In this document: in pieces, positions 57,001-64,000 of the stretch
Layout of the letters: every line of letters begins with the position of its first letter
Numbering within the stretch: position 1 is the first letter of the stretch
Origin: Brachionus manjavacas
Taxonomy: Eukaryota > Rotifera > Eurotatoria > Ploima > Brachionidae
Direction: 5' to 3'
DNA: 64,000 nt
Assembly (NCBI GenBank): GCA_019054805.1
Contig: JAHQIY010000002.1
Span: 9,486,001-9,550,000, forward strand
Notes under the pieces: model-generated
The model's database searches: none
What the model saw: only the letters and a program-made list of their open reading frames with translations
Told to the model about the DNA's origin: nothing
Translations under genes and position numbers: made by a program

Positions 57001-60000
57001 GAATTAAAGAATGAAGTTAAATAGTTTTACTTGTTGATTTAATTGTCGACAAATTTTGTTTCCTAGTTTAATTCGCAAATTTGAGATCAGAAATTTGCTT
57101 TTCTTTTGTCATCTAGTGCTAAATCATATTCCTTTAGCTTTTTATCTTTGTCCTTAAGCTTTTTATCCTTGTCCTTAAGCAAATAATCTTTATGCTTAAT
57201 CTCTTAAAAATAAAAATGATAATAAATAAAAAAAATATTCAATATTTCATCGAAAATTGATTATACCTAGATCTTTTGACGTTCGAAATTCTTCATTGTT
57301 TTCTTTTCAGAACTAATTTTTTATTTTAATATTGAAATAACATTGAATTAAAGAATGAAGTTAAATAGTTTTACTTGTTGATTTAATTGTCGACAAATTT
57401 TGTTTCCTAGTTTAATTCGCAAATTTGAGATCAGAAATTTGCTTTTCTTTGTCATCTAGTGCTAAATCATATTCCTTTAGCTTTTTATCTTTGTCCTTAA
57501 GCTTTTTATCCTTGTCCTTAAGCAAATAATCTTTATGCTTAATCTCTTAAAAATAAAAATGATAATAAATAAAAAAATATTCAATATTTCATTGAAAATT
57601 GATTATACCTAGATCTTTTGACGTTCGTAATTTTTCACAAATCGCTTTCTGGTCCGATTCGAGATTCGAAGTCATACTCTCATTTTCTTATACTTTTTGC
57701 TCTAATTCTTTTAGACGCTGATCTTTTGCTTTTAATTTTTCATTGTTTTCTTTCAGAACTAATTTTTTATTTTAATATTGAAATAACATTGAATTAAAGA
57801 ATGAAGTTAAATAGTTTTACTTTTTGATTTAATTGTCGACAAATTTTGTTTCCTAGTTTAATTCGCAAATTTGAGATCAGAAATTCGCTTGTCTTTGTCA
57901 TCTAGTGCTTATTTATATTCCTTTAGCTTTTTATCTTTGTCCTTAAGCTTTTTATCCTTGTCCTTAAGCAAATAATATTTTTGCTTAATCTATTAAAAAT
58001 AAAAATGATAATAAATAAAAAAATATTCAATATTTCATCGAAAATTGATTATACCTAGATCTTTTGACGTTCGAAATTCTTCATTGTTTTCTTTCAGAAC
58101 TAATTTTTTATTTTAATATTGAAATAACATTGAATTAAAGAATGAAGTTAAATAGTTTTACTTGTTGATTTAATTGTCGACAAATTTTGTTTCCTAGTTT
58201 AATTCGCAAATTTGAGATCAGAAATTCGCTTGTCTTTGTCATCTTGTGCTTATTCATATTCCTTTAGCTTTTTATCTTTGTCCTTAAGCAAATCATCTTT
58301 ATGCTTAATCTCTTAAAAATAAAAATGATAATAAATAAAAAAATATTCAATATTTCATTGAAAATTGATTATACCTAGATCTTTTGACGTTCGTAATTTT
58401 TCACAAATCGCTTTCTGGTCCGATACGAGATTCGAAGTCATACTCTCATTTTCTTATACTTTTTGCTCTAATTCTTTTAGACGCTGATCTTTTGCTTTTA
58501 ATTTTTCATTGTTTTCTTTCAGAACTAATTTTTTATTTTAATATTGAAATAACATTGAATTAAAGAATGAAGTTAAATAGTTTGACTTGTTGATTTAATT
58601 GTCGACAAATTTTGTTTCTCAGTTTTATTCGCAAATTTGAGATCAGAAATTTGCTTGTCTTTGTCATCCAGTGCTTATTCATATTCCTTTAGCTTTTTAT
58701 CTTTGTCCTTAAGCAAATCATCTTTATGCTTAATCTCTTAAAAATAAAAATGATAATAAATAAAACAATATTCGATATTTCATCGAAAATTGATTATACC
58801 TAGATCTTTTGCTTTTAATTTTTCATTGTTTTCTTTCAGAACCAATTTTTTATTTTAATATTGAAATAACATTGAATTAAAGAATGAAGTAAAATAGTTT
58901 GACTTGTTGATTTAATTGTCGACAAATTTTGTTTCCTAGTTTAATTCGCAAATTTGAGATCAGAAATTTGCTTTTCTTTGTCATCTAGTGCAAATTCATA
59001 TTCCTTTAGCTTTTTATCTTTGTCCTTAAGCTTTTTATCCTTGTCCTTAAGCAAATAATCTTTATGCTTAATCTCTTAAAAATAAAAATGATATTAAATA
59101 AAAAAATATTCAATATTTCATTGAAAATTGATTATACCTAGATCTTTTGACGTTCGTAATTTTTCACAAATCGCTTTCTGGTCCGATACGAAATTCGAAG
59201 TCATACTCTCTTTTTTTTCTACTTTTTTCTCTAATTCTTTTAGACGCTGATCTTTTGCTTTTAATTTTTGATTGTTTTCTTTCAGAACTAATTTTTTATT
59301 TTAATATTGAAATAACATTGAATTAAAGAATGAAGTTAAATAGTTTTACTTGTTGATTTAATTGTCGACAAATTTTGTTTCCTAGTTTAATTCGCAAATT
59401 TGGGATCAGAAATTCGCTTGTCTTTGTCATCTTGTGCTTATTCATATTCCTTTAGCTTTTCATCTTTGTCCTTAAGCAAATCATCTTTATGCTTAATCTC
59501 TTAAAAATAAAAATGATAATAAATAAAAAAATATTCAATATTTCATTGAAAATTGATTATACCTAGATCTTTTGACGTTCGTAATTTTTCACAAATCGCT
59601 TTCTGGTCCGATACGAGATTCGAAGTCATACTCTCATTTTCTTATACTTTTTGCTCTAATTCTTTTAGACGCTGATCTTTTGCTTTTAATTTTTCATTGT
59701 TTTCTTTCAGAACTAATTTTTTATTTTAATATTGAAATAACATTGAATTAAAGAATGAAGTTAAATAGTTTGACTTGTTGATTTAATTGTCGACAAATTT
59801 TGTTTCTCAGTTTTATTCGCAAATTTGAGATCAGAAATTTGCTTGTCTTTGTCATCCAGTGCTTATTCATATTCCTTTAGCTTTTTATCTTTGTCCTTAA
59901 GCAAATCATCTTTATGCTTAATCTCTTAAAAATAAAAATGATAATAAATAAAACAATATTCGATATTTCATCGAAAATTGATTATACCTAGATCTTTTGA

Positions 60001-63000
60001 CGTTCGAAATTTTTCAGTGTTTTCTTTCAGAAACAATTTTTTATTTTATTATTGAAATAACATTGAATTAAAAAAATGAAGTTAAATAGTTTTTCTTGTT
60101 GATTTAATTGTCGCCAAATTTTGTTTCTCAGTTTTATTCGCAAATTTGAGATCAGAAATTTGCTTGTCTTTGTCATCTAGTGCTAATTCATATTCCTTTA
60201 GCTTTTTATCTTTGTCCTTAACTAAATCATCTATATGCTTAATCTCTTAAAAATAAAAATGATAATAAATAAAAAAATATTCAATATTTCATCGAAAATT
60301 GATTATACTTTGATCTTTTGACGTTCGTAATTTTTCAAAAATCGCTTTCTGGTCCGATTCAAGATTCGAAGTCATACTCTCATTTTCTTATACTTTTTGC
60401 TCTAATTCTTTTAGACGCTGATCTTTTGCTTTTAATTTTTCATTGTTTTCTTTCAGAACCAATTTTTTATTTTAATATTGAAATAACATTGAATTAAAGA
60501 ATGAAGTAAAATAGTTTGACTTGTTGATTTAATTGTCGACAAATTTTGTTTCCTAGTTTAATTCGCAAATTTGAGATCAGAAATTTGCTTTTCTTTGTCA
60601 TCTAGTGCAAATTCATATTCCTTTAGCTTTTTATCTTTGTCCTTAAGCTTTTTATCCTTGTCCTTAAGCAAATAATCTTTATGCTTAATCTCTTAAAAAT
60701 AAAAATGATATTAAATAAAAAAATATTCAATATTTCATTGAAAATTGATTATACCTAGATCTTTTGACGTTCGTAATTTTTCACAAATCGCTTTCTGGTC
60801 CGATACGAAATTCGAAGTCATACTCTCTTTTTTCTACTTTTTTCTCTAATTCTTTTAGACGCTGATCTTTTGCTTTTAATTTTTGATTGTTTTCTTTCAG
60901 AACTAATTTTTTATTTTAATATTGAAATAACATTGAATTAAAGAATGAAGTTAAATAGTTTTACTTGTTGATTTAATTGTCGACAAATTTTGTTTCCTAG
61001 TTTAATTCGCAAATTTGGGATCAGAAATTCGCTTGTCTTTGTCATCTTGTGCTTATTCATATTCCTTTAGCTTTTCATCTTTTGTCCTTAAGCAAATCAT
61101 CTTTATGCTTAATCTCTTAAAAATAAAAATGATAATAAATAAAAAAATATTCAATATTTCATTGAAAATTGATTATACCTAGATCTTTTGACGTTCGTAA
61201 TTTTTCACAAATCGCTTTCTGGTCCGATACGAAATTCGAAGTCATACTCTCATTTTCTTATACTTTTTGCTCTAATTCTTTTAGACGCTGATCTTTTGCT
61301 TTTAATTTTTCATTGTTTTCTTTCAGAACTAATTTTTTATTTTAATATTGAAATAACATTGAATTAAAGAATGAAGTTAAATAGTTTTACTTGCTGATTT
61401 AATTGTCGACAAATTTTGTTTCCTAGTTTAATTCGCTAATTTGAGATCAGAAATTTTCTTGTCTTTGTCATCTAGTGCTTATTCATATTCCTTTAGCTTT
61501 TTATCTTTGTCCTTAAGCTTTTTATCTTTGTCCTTAAGCAAATAATCTTTTTGCTTAATCTATTAAAAATAAAAATGATAATAAATAAAAAAATATTCAA
61601 TATTTCATCGAAAATTGATTATACCTAGATCTTTTGACGTTCGAAATTTTTCAGTGTTTTCTTTCAGAAACAATTTTTTATTTTAATATTGAAATAACAT
61701 TGAATTAAAAGATGAAGTTAAATAGTTTTACTTGCTGATTTAATTGTCGACAAATTTTGTTTCCTAGTTTAATTCGCAAATTTTAGATCAGAAATTCGCT
61801 TGTCTTTGTCATCTAGTGCTTATTCATATTCCTTTAATTTTTCAGTGTTTTCTTTCAGAAACAATTTTTTATTTTAATATTGAAATAACATTGAATTAAA
61901 AGATGAAGTTAAATAGTTTTACTTGCTGATTTAATTGTCGACAAATTTTGTTTCCTAGTTTAATTCGCAAATTTTAGATCAGAAATTCGCTTGTCTTTGT
62001 CATCTAGTGCTTATTCATATTCCTTTAGCTTTTTATCTTTGTCCTTGAGCAAATCATCTTTATGCTTAATCTCTTAAAAATAAAAATGATAATAAATAAA
62101 AAAATATTCAATATTTCATTGAAAATTGATTATACTTTGATCTTTTGACGTTCGTAATTTTTCAAAAATCGCTTTCTGGTCCGATTCAAGATTCGAAGTC
62201 ATACTCTCATTTTCTTCTACATTTTTCTCTAATTCTTTTAGACGCTGATCTTTTGCTTTTAATTTTTGATTGTTTTCTTTCAGAACTAATTTTTTATTTT
62301 AATATTGAAATAACATTGAATTAAAGAATGAAGTTTAATAGTTTTACTTGTTGATTTAATTGTCGACAAATTTTGTTTCCTAGTTTAATTCGCAAATTTG
62401 AGATCAGAAATTTGCTTTTCTTTGTCATCTAGTGCAAATTCATATTCCTTTAGCTTTTTATCTTTGTCCTTAAGCTTTTTATCCTTGTCCTTAAGCAAAT
62501 AATCTTTATGCTTAATCTCTTAAAAATAAAAATGATATTAAATAAAAAAATATTCAATATTTCATCGAAAATTGACTATACCTAGATCTTTTGACGTTCG
62601 TAATTTTTCACAAATCGCTTTCTGGTCCGATTCAAGATTCGAAGTCATACTCTCATTTTCTTCTACATTTTTCTCTAATTCTTTTAGACGCTGATCTTTT
62701 GCTTTTAATTTTTGATTGTTTTCTTTCAGAACTAATTTTTTATTTTAATATTGAAATAACATTGAATTAAAGAATGAAGTTTAATAGTTTTACTTGTTGA
62801 TTTAATTGTCGACAAATTTTGTTTCCTAGTTTAATTCGCAAATTTGAGATCAGAAATTCGCTTGTCTTTGTCATCTTGTGCTTATTCATATTCCTTTAGC
62901 TTTTTATCTTTGTCCTTAAGCAAATCATCTTTATGCTTAATCTCTTAAAAATAAAAATGATAATAAATAAAAAAATATTCAATATTTCATCGAAAATTGA

Positions 63001-64000
63001 TTATACCTAGATCTTTTGACGTTCGAAATTTTTCAGTGTTTTCTTTCAGAAACAATTTTTTATTTTAATATTGAAATAACATTGAATTAAAAAATGAAGT
63101 TAGATAGTTTTTCTTGTTGATTTAATTGTCGACAAATTTTGTTTCTCAGTTTTATTCGCAAATTTGAGATCAGAAATTTGCTTGTCTTTGTCATCTTGTG
63201 CTTATTCATATTCCTTTAGCTTTTTATCTTTGTCCTTAAGCAAATCATCTTTATGCTTAATCTCTTAAAAATAAAAATGATAATAAATAAAAAAATATTC
63301 AATATTTCATCGAAAATTGATTATACCTAGATCTTTTGACGTTCGAAATTTTTCAGTGCTTTCTTTCAGAAACAATTTTTTATTTTAATATTGAAATAAC
63401 ATTGAATTAAAAAATGAAGTTAAATAGTTTTTCTTGTTGATTTAATTGTCGACAAATTTTGTTTCTCAGTTTTATTCGCAAATTTGAGATCAGAAATTTG
63501 CTTGTCTTTGTCATCTAGTGCTTATTCATATTCCTTTAGCTTTTTATCTTTGTCCTTAAGCAAATCATCTTTATACTTAATCTCTTAAAAATAAAAATGA
63601 TAATAAATAAAAAAATATTCAATATTTCATTGAAAATTGATTATACCTAGATCTTTTGACGTTCGTAATTTTTCACAAATCGCTTTCTGGTCCGATTCAA
63701 GATTCGAAGTCATACTCTCATTTTCTTATACTTTTTGCTCTAATTCTTTTAGACGCTGATCTTTTGCTTTTAATTTTTCATTGTTTTCTTTCAGAACTAA
63801 TTTTTTATTTTAATATTGAAATAACATTGAATTAAAGAATGAAGTTAAATAGTTTGACTTGTTGATTTAATTGTCGACAAATTTTGTTTCCTAGTTTAAT
63901 TCGCAAATTTGAGATCAGAAATTCGCTTGTCTTTGTCATCTTGTGCTTATTCATATTCCTTTAGCTTTTTATCTTTGTCCTTAAGCTTTTTATCCTTGTC
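1..64000 (-). CDS. Giant multi-intron coiled-coil gene, interior part (ciliate code), open at both ends
   Basis: I see a two-exon, two-intron unit repeated about 157 times on the minus strand. After removal of GT-AG introns of about 62 and 63 nt and with UAA/UAG read as Gln, intact units join into one frame of about 100 residues per unit. The product is rich in Lys, Glu, Asp, Gln and Leu, with Leu/Ile spaced by seven (exon positions 2, 9, 16, 44, and 23 and 30 in exon A), which indicates a coiled coil. I see no membrane segment, signal peptide or catalytic motif. From family knowledge, long coiled coils of this type are usually cytoskeletal, basal-body or scaffold proteins, but nothing here identifies the role. 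Start codon, terminal UGA, promoter and polyadenylation region lie outside. Several units have frameshifts or lost splice sites, so this could be several genes, or partly a pseudogene. Confidence 0.62.
3912..3927. repeat. Short inverted repeat at an intron 2 donor
   Basis: AAGGTCA, TT, TGACCTT: perfect 7-bp arms with a 2-base spacer, spanning the exon B/intron 2 junction. It occurs only in a scattered subset of left-domain units (near 3.06, 3.91, 5.19, 7.73, 8.15, 11.97 and 21.69 kb). Confidence 0.6.
3925..4074 (-). CDS. Left-domain exon B carrying the common in-frame TAG
   Basis: This is a 150-nt exon with TAG at codon 35 (3971-3973), between Glu and Asp-Gln-Lys. The same codon is AAG (15.8 kb) or TCG (most of the middle and right domains) elsewhere. 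The donor is G|GTCAAATGAC, part of a short inverted repeat. The following intron 1 donor is GA instead of GT, so this copy may be partly defective in splicing. Confidence 0.6.
12320..12360 (-). pseudogene. Unit with deleted intron 2 acceptor
   Basis: About 22 nt are missing between the Asp codons near the start of exon A and the intron, removing the TTTAAG acceptor and the Ile-Lys-His-Lys start of exon A. The unit is about 403 bp instead of 425. Exon A of this copy probably cannot be spliced in normally. Confidence 0.6.
15775..15924 (-). CDS. Left-domain exon B, fully open even in the standard code
   Basis: This 150-nt copy has AAG at codon 35 where neighbours have TAG, so it is open in any code. 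It encodes LKENNEKLAAKDQLLKELEQ, then Lys-Ile-Asn-Glu-Asn-Glu, Met-Ser-Asn-Leu-Glu-Lys-Asp and a C-terminal Lys-Leu-Arg-Thr-Ser-Lys-Asp-Gln. The donor is G|GTACAATCAC. It is useful as a template because the coiled-coil reading needs no codon reassignment here. Confidence 0.7.
15987..16136 (-). CDS. Left-domain exon A with two in-frame TAA codons
   Basis: This copy is exactly 150 nt with both splice sites present (TTTAAG acceptor, GTAAAA donor). TAA occurs at codon 20, where other copies have GAA or AAA, and at codon 14, where most copies have AAA. Under the standard code the exon would be dead. With UAR read as Gln it is open and keeps the Lys/Glu/Gln character. Confidence 0.62.
18455..18664 (-). 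CDS. Exon A plus an in-frame 60-nt intron 1, open through into exon B
   Basis: Here intron 1 is 60 nt (two bases shorter than usual), so the reading is continuous from exon A (LKDKDKKLKENELALDD...) through the intron into the start of exon B (VVLKENN). The intron part is Ser/Ile/Leu/Phe/His/Tyr-rich and unlike the charged exons. The GT and AG are still in place. The simplest reading is a normal intron that happens to be 3n and open. Confidence 0.55.
   Translation of the reverse strand: MLKDKDKKLKENELALDDREKQISDLKFANKTEKPNLSKIKSTSKTILLFFNSILHKYLNTKVVLKENN
22557..22600 (-). CDS. Leftmost mini-exon B
   Basis: The junction reads ACT GAA AAA TTA CGA ACG, which is exactly what a deletion between the two GAAAAATTA words of a full exon B would leave. 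The donor is the CAA|GTTATA form (phase 0), so this exon is 44 nt; it fits only with an acceptor at AAGAG| (also phase 0), which is present in the same intron. It may represent the ancestral mini-exon type. Confidence 0.58.
22875..22919 (-). CDS. Second left-side mini-exon B (45 nt)
   Basis: It has the same junction as the copy at 22.56 kb, about 320 bp away, but with the usual phase 1 donor (G|GTATAG). Together they form an isolated pair 14 kb from the next mini-exons. Either the deletion arose more than once or a block was transposed within the array. Confidence 0.6.
36261..36281 (-). repeat. First copy of the 21-nt heptad duplication
   Basis: Reading from the left, this is the first exon A with two LKDKDKK heptads. 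The two copies differ by one base (AAG versus AAA for a Lys codon), which marks the duplicated heptad in later copies too. It is absent from 1 to 36.2 kb and present in most units to the right. Confidence 0.8.
37583..37721 (-). pseudogene. Broken exon B with several deletions
   Basis: The exon is 139 nt instead of 150. There is a 2-nt loss at the donor end, a 7-nt loss in the Gln-Lys-Ala-Ile region and a 2-nt loss in the Glu-Gln-Lys run. The shifted frame meets TGA. It lies at the boundary between the middle and right domains, next to an exon A with unusual variants, so it may be a remnant of an older unit. Confidence 0.6.
48606..48755 (-). CDS. Representative full exon B (150 nt, 50 codons)
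   Basis: The exon opens with a split Ile codon (A from exon A, TT here), continues LKENNEKLKAKDQRLKELEQ, then Lys-Val-UAA-Glu-Asn-Glu, a Met-Thr-Ser-Asn-Leu-Glu-Ser block, and ends with Lys-Leu-Arg-Thr-Ser-Lys-Asp-Gln plus one base. Codon 24 (48685-48687) is TAA here, but CAA in many copies between 30 and 35 kb, so it reads as Gln. There is no in-frame TGA. Leu at positions 2, 9, 16 and 44 marks the heptads. The TTAG acceptor lies immediately upstream and the GTATAA donor immediately downstream. Confidence 0.72.
48756..48817 (-). other. Representative intron 1 (62 nt, GT-AG, phase 1)
   Basis: On the minus strand it starts GTAAAACTATTTAAC and ends in AAAAAATTAG. Length is 62 nt in most copies and ranges from 60 to 63, with drift concentrated in the AT-only middle. 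If it were not spliced, the 62-nt length shifts the frame and the reading meets TGA a few bases into exon B (TAG TTC TGA), the only stop in this code. Where the copy is 60 nt (near 18.5 kb) the reading stays open through the intron. Retention cannot be excluded for that copy. Confidence 0.7.
48818..48988 (-). CDS. Representative exon A with duplicated heptad (171 nt)
   Basis: It begins with the last two bases of a split Lys/Glu codon, then Ile-Lys-His-Lys-Asp-Tyr-Leu, two copies of LKDKDKK, then LKEYDLALDDKEKQISDLKF and ends near Ser-Thr-Ile-Lys-Ser-Thr plus one base. Codon 38 (48855-48857) is TAA; the same codon is AAA in copies of the left and middle domains. There are no in-frame TGAs, although TGA is common out of frame. 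The invariant GTCGAC lies at 48832-48837. The length of 171 nt is the basic 150 plus one heptad of 21 nt, so frame and coiled-coil register are kept. Confidence 0.72.
48830..48839. other. Near-invariant palindrome TTGTCGACAA (representative)
   Basis: This 10-bp perfect palindrome falls in exon A over Asn-Leu-Ser-Thr-Ile codons. It is kept in nearly all units, even diverged left-domain ones where flanking bases vary. Rare exceptions are GTCGCC (9.24, 20.67 and 60.11 kb) and GTCAAC (5.43 and 23.0 kb). It contains a SalI recognition site once per unit. Confidence 0.75.
48989..49051 (-). other. Representative intron 2 (63 nt, GT-AG, phase 1)
   Basis: On the minus strand it starts GTATAATCAATTTTCGATGA and ends in ATTTTTAAG. 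It is a multiple of three in length, so read-through would keep the frame, but TGA is present in frame (CGA TGA) shortly after the donor. That is the pattern expected for a real intron in an organism where only UGA stops. Left-domain copies have a different start (GTATAATCAC) but also carry in-frame TGA. Confidence 0.7.
49052..49096 (-). CDS. Representative mini-exon B (45 nt)
   Basis: It is a shortened exon B of 15 codons: Ile-Leu-Lys-Glu-Asn-Asn-Glu-Glu-Phe-Arg-Thr-Ser-Lys-Asp-Leu plus a split base. Compared with the full exon it lacks exactly 105 nt (35 codons, five heptads) between two copies of the word GAAAAATTA. Both splice sites remain and the phase is unchanged, so the unit still joins in frame. 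About thirty such mini-exons occur from 36.8 kb to the right edge. Confidence 0.68.
49159..49308 (-). CDS. Representative exon A without heptad duplication (150 nt)
   Basis: It has the same layout as the 171-nt exon but with a single LKDKDKK. Starting two bases into a split codon, it runs from the TTTAAG acceptor to the GTAAAA donor and contains 50 codons including split ends. It sits inside the heptad-duplicated domain, giving a 320-bp unit together with the preceding mini-exon. This shows that duplicated and unduplicated copies recombine freely. Confidence 0.68.
51239..51378 (-). pseudogene. Exon B with a 10-nt deletion
   Basis: Ten bases are missing in the Leu-Lys-Ala-Lys part, giving 140 nt and a frameshift. 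The rest of the unit is nearly identical to its neighbours, so the event is recent or an assembly error. The exon A just to the left of it is also shortened in its heptad region (near 51.14 kb). Confidence 0.55.
58800..58845 (-). CDS. Mini-exon B of a different origin
   Basis: Here the exon joins Lys-Ala-Lys-Asp of the first part directly to Leu of the exon end. The breakpoints lie in the word GATCTTTTG (plus strand), present at both ends of a full exon B. The deletion is 108 nt (36 codons), in frame. The acceptor is altered from TTAG to TTGG, so this exon may be skipped or use another AG. The right boundary is approximate because of that loss. Confidence 0.5.
59988..60245 (-). CDS. Exon A, former intron 1 and mini-exon B as one open block (258 nt)
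   Basis: In this unit intron 1 (60033-60095) has lost both splice sites: the donor is GA and the acceptor GT. Its length is 63 nt instead of 62, so exon A, the former intron and the mini-exon form 86 codons without a TGA. The former intron reads as a Phe/Leu/Asn-rich insert. This is either an intron turned into coding sequence or a dead unit that happens to be open. A sister copy near 63.0-63.1 kb has the same losses but 62 nt and therefore a frameshift. Confidence 0.45.
61732..61860 (-). CDS. Fused exon B/exon A (129 nt) lacking intron 2
   Basis: Exon B codons 1-9 (Leu-Lys-Glu-Asn-Thr-Glu-Lys-Leu) run straight into exon A codon 17 onward (Lys-Glu-Tyr-Glu-UAA-Ala-Leu-Asp-Asp). Intron 2 and the rest of both exons are missing. 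The length is 43 codons, so frame is kept, and joining position 9 to position 17 substitutes Leu9 for the homologous Leu16, which keeps the heptad register. The AG acceptor in front is lost (AATTGT instead of AATTAG), so this exon may be skipped. Confidence 0.55.

Larger units (their letters stand above)
36230..58270. repeat. Right domain: heptad-duplicated units, long/short mosaic
   Basis: Most exon A copies here are 171 nt because a Leu-Lys-Asp-Lys-Asp-Lys-Lys heptad is doubled. Exon B is either full (150 nt) or mini (45 nt), giving 446- and 341-bp units. Between anchors at 40,169, 40,956, 41,743 and 42,530 they alternate with an exact 787-bp period. Elsewhere the order is irregular (for example four short units in a row near 47.2-48.3 kb). 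Neighbouring copies are almost identical, which indicates recent amplification in blocks of more than one unit. Confidence 0.87.
1..64000. repeat. Tandem array filling the window, unit sizes 425/446/341/320 bp
   Basis: A conserved anchor word (GACGTTCG, or GAAGTTCG in some units) recurs about every 425 bp to 36 kb, then at 446, 341, 425 or 320 bp spacing. The sizes are additive: 150+62+150+63 gives 425. Adding a 21-nt heptad in exon A gives 446. Removing 105 nt from exon B gives 341, and 320 lacks both. Nearly every unit contains GTCGAC inside exon A. Exon lengths change mostly in multiples of three, while introns drift by 1-3 nt. No non-repeat sequence of more than a few tens of bases interrupts the array. 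Confidence 0.97.
58270..64000. repeat. Far-right domain: mosaic of both unit families with rearrangements
   Basis: Units with and without the heptad duplication are interleaved. Block repetition is visible: the stretch around 58.4-59.6 kb (GATACGAGATTCG units, a rare AAACAATATTCG intron and a TTTGACTTG donor variant) resembles the stretch around 59.6-61.2 kb in order and private variants. This domain holds a fused exon, a mini-exon of different origin, and mini-exons whose acceptor is lost. The array continues past the right end of the window. Confidence 0.78.

Noticed and set aside
1-64000. CRISPR array
   Set aside because: Repeats are contiguous, 320-446 bp, without unique spacers, and no cas genes are present.
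1-64000. Plain non-coding satellite or centromere repeat
   Set aside because: Not fully excluded, but exon lengths of 150/171/45 nt, GT-AG borders, TGA confined to introns and in-frame structural variants are hard to explain without past or present coding function.
1-64000. Standard-code pseudogene array with stops from decay
   Set aside because: Stops in exons are UAA and UAG in repeated polar columns, including CAA/TAA interchange, while TGA is missing from intact exons. Random decay should give TGA too. It may still be true for some left-domain units.
1-64000. Plasmodium, Dictyostelium or Entamoeba origin because of AT richness
   Set aside because: Those use the standard code, which leaves every unit interrupted by stops. 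Codon reassignment favours a ciliate. Other UAR=Gln lineages (some diplomonads, oxymonads, dasycladalean algae) remain possible but fit the AT-rich, intron-dense pattern less well.
1-64000. Transposon or retroelement array
   Set aside because: No transposase, reverse transcriptase or integrase motif, no terminal repeats and no target-site duplications between units.

Overview
The whole 64 kb window is one AT-rich head-to-tail tandem array, with no unique sequence at either edge. I counted about 157 units by hand. No prokaryotic gene, rRNA, tRNA, CRISPR array or transposon is visible. The reading I favour is eukaryotic. Read on the minus strand, the repeat is the interior of one very large, intron-rich gene (or gene array) for a coiled-coil protein. 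It uses a genetic code in which UAA and UAG mean glutamine and UGA is the only stop. That code, together with AT-rich introns of about 62 nt, points to a ciliate. A Tetrahymena-like oligohymenophorean is my best guess. Under the standard code only 60-90 residue fragments appear, so the gene is easy to miss.

Unit structure, read 5' to 3' on the minus strand: exon A (150 nt), intron 1 (about 62 nt, GTAAAA...TTAG), exon B (150 nt), intron 2 (about 63 nt, GTATAA...TTTAAG). All introns are phase 1, so every exon is a symmetric block of 50 codons. Four unit sizes are explained exactly by these parts: 425 bp (basic), 446 bp (a 21-nt heptad duplication in exon A), 341 bp (446 minus a 105-nt deletion in exon B) and 320 bp (both states combined). 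Exons A and B align without gaps over 50 residues with 16 identities, so the 425-bp unit appears to descend from an older unit of about 212 bp holding one exon and one intron.

Layout: 1-22.5 kb holds diverged units near 425 bp with many substitutions, splice-site changes and some frameshifts. 22.5-36.2 kb is more uniform, also near 425 bp, and the first mini-exons appear at its left edge. 36.2-58.3 kb contains the heptad duplication and a mosaic of long (446) and short (341) units, with a regular 787-bp alternation at 40.2-42.5 kb. 58.3-64 kb is a mosaic of both families with unusual events: exon fusion, loss of both splice sites of one intron, and a second kind of mini-exon.

Neither the start nor the end of the gene is in the window. 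If all exons are joined, the encoded part would be very roughly 15,000 residues of lysine/glutamate-rich coiled coil (my estimate from unit counts). Some units carry frameshifts or lost splice sites, so part of the array may be pseudogenised, skipped during splicing, or affected by assembly error. The sequence alone cannot settle whether the array is expressed.
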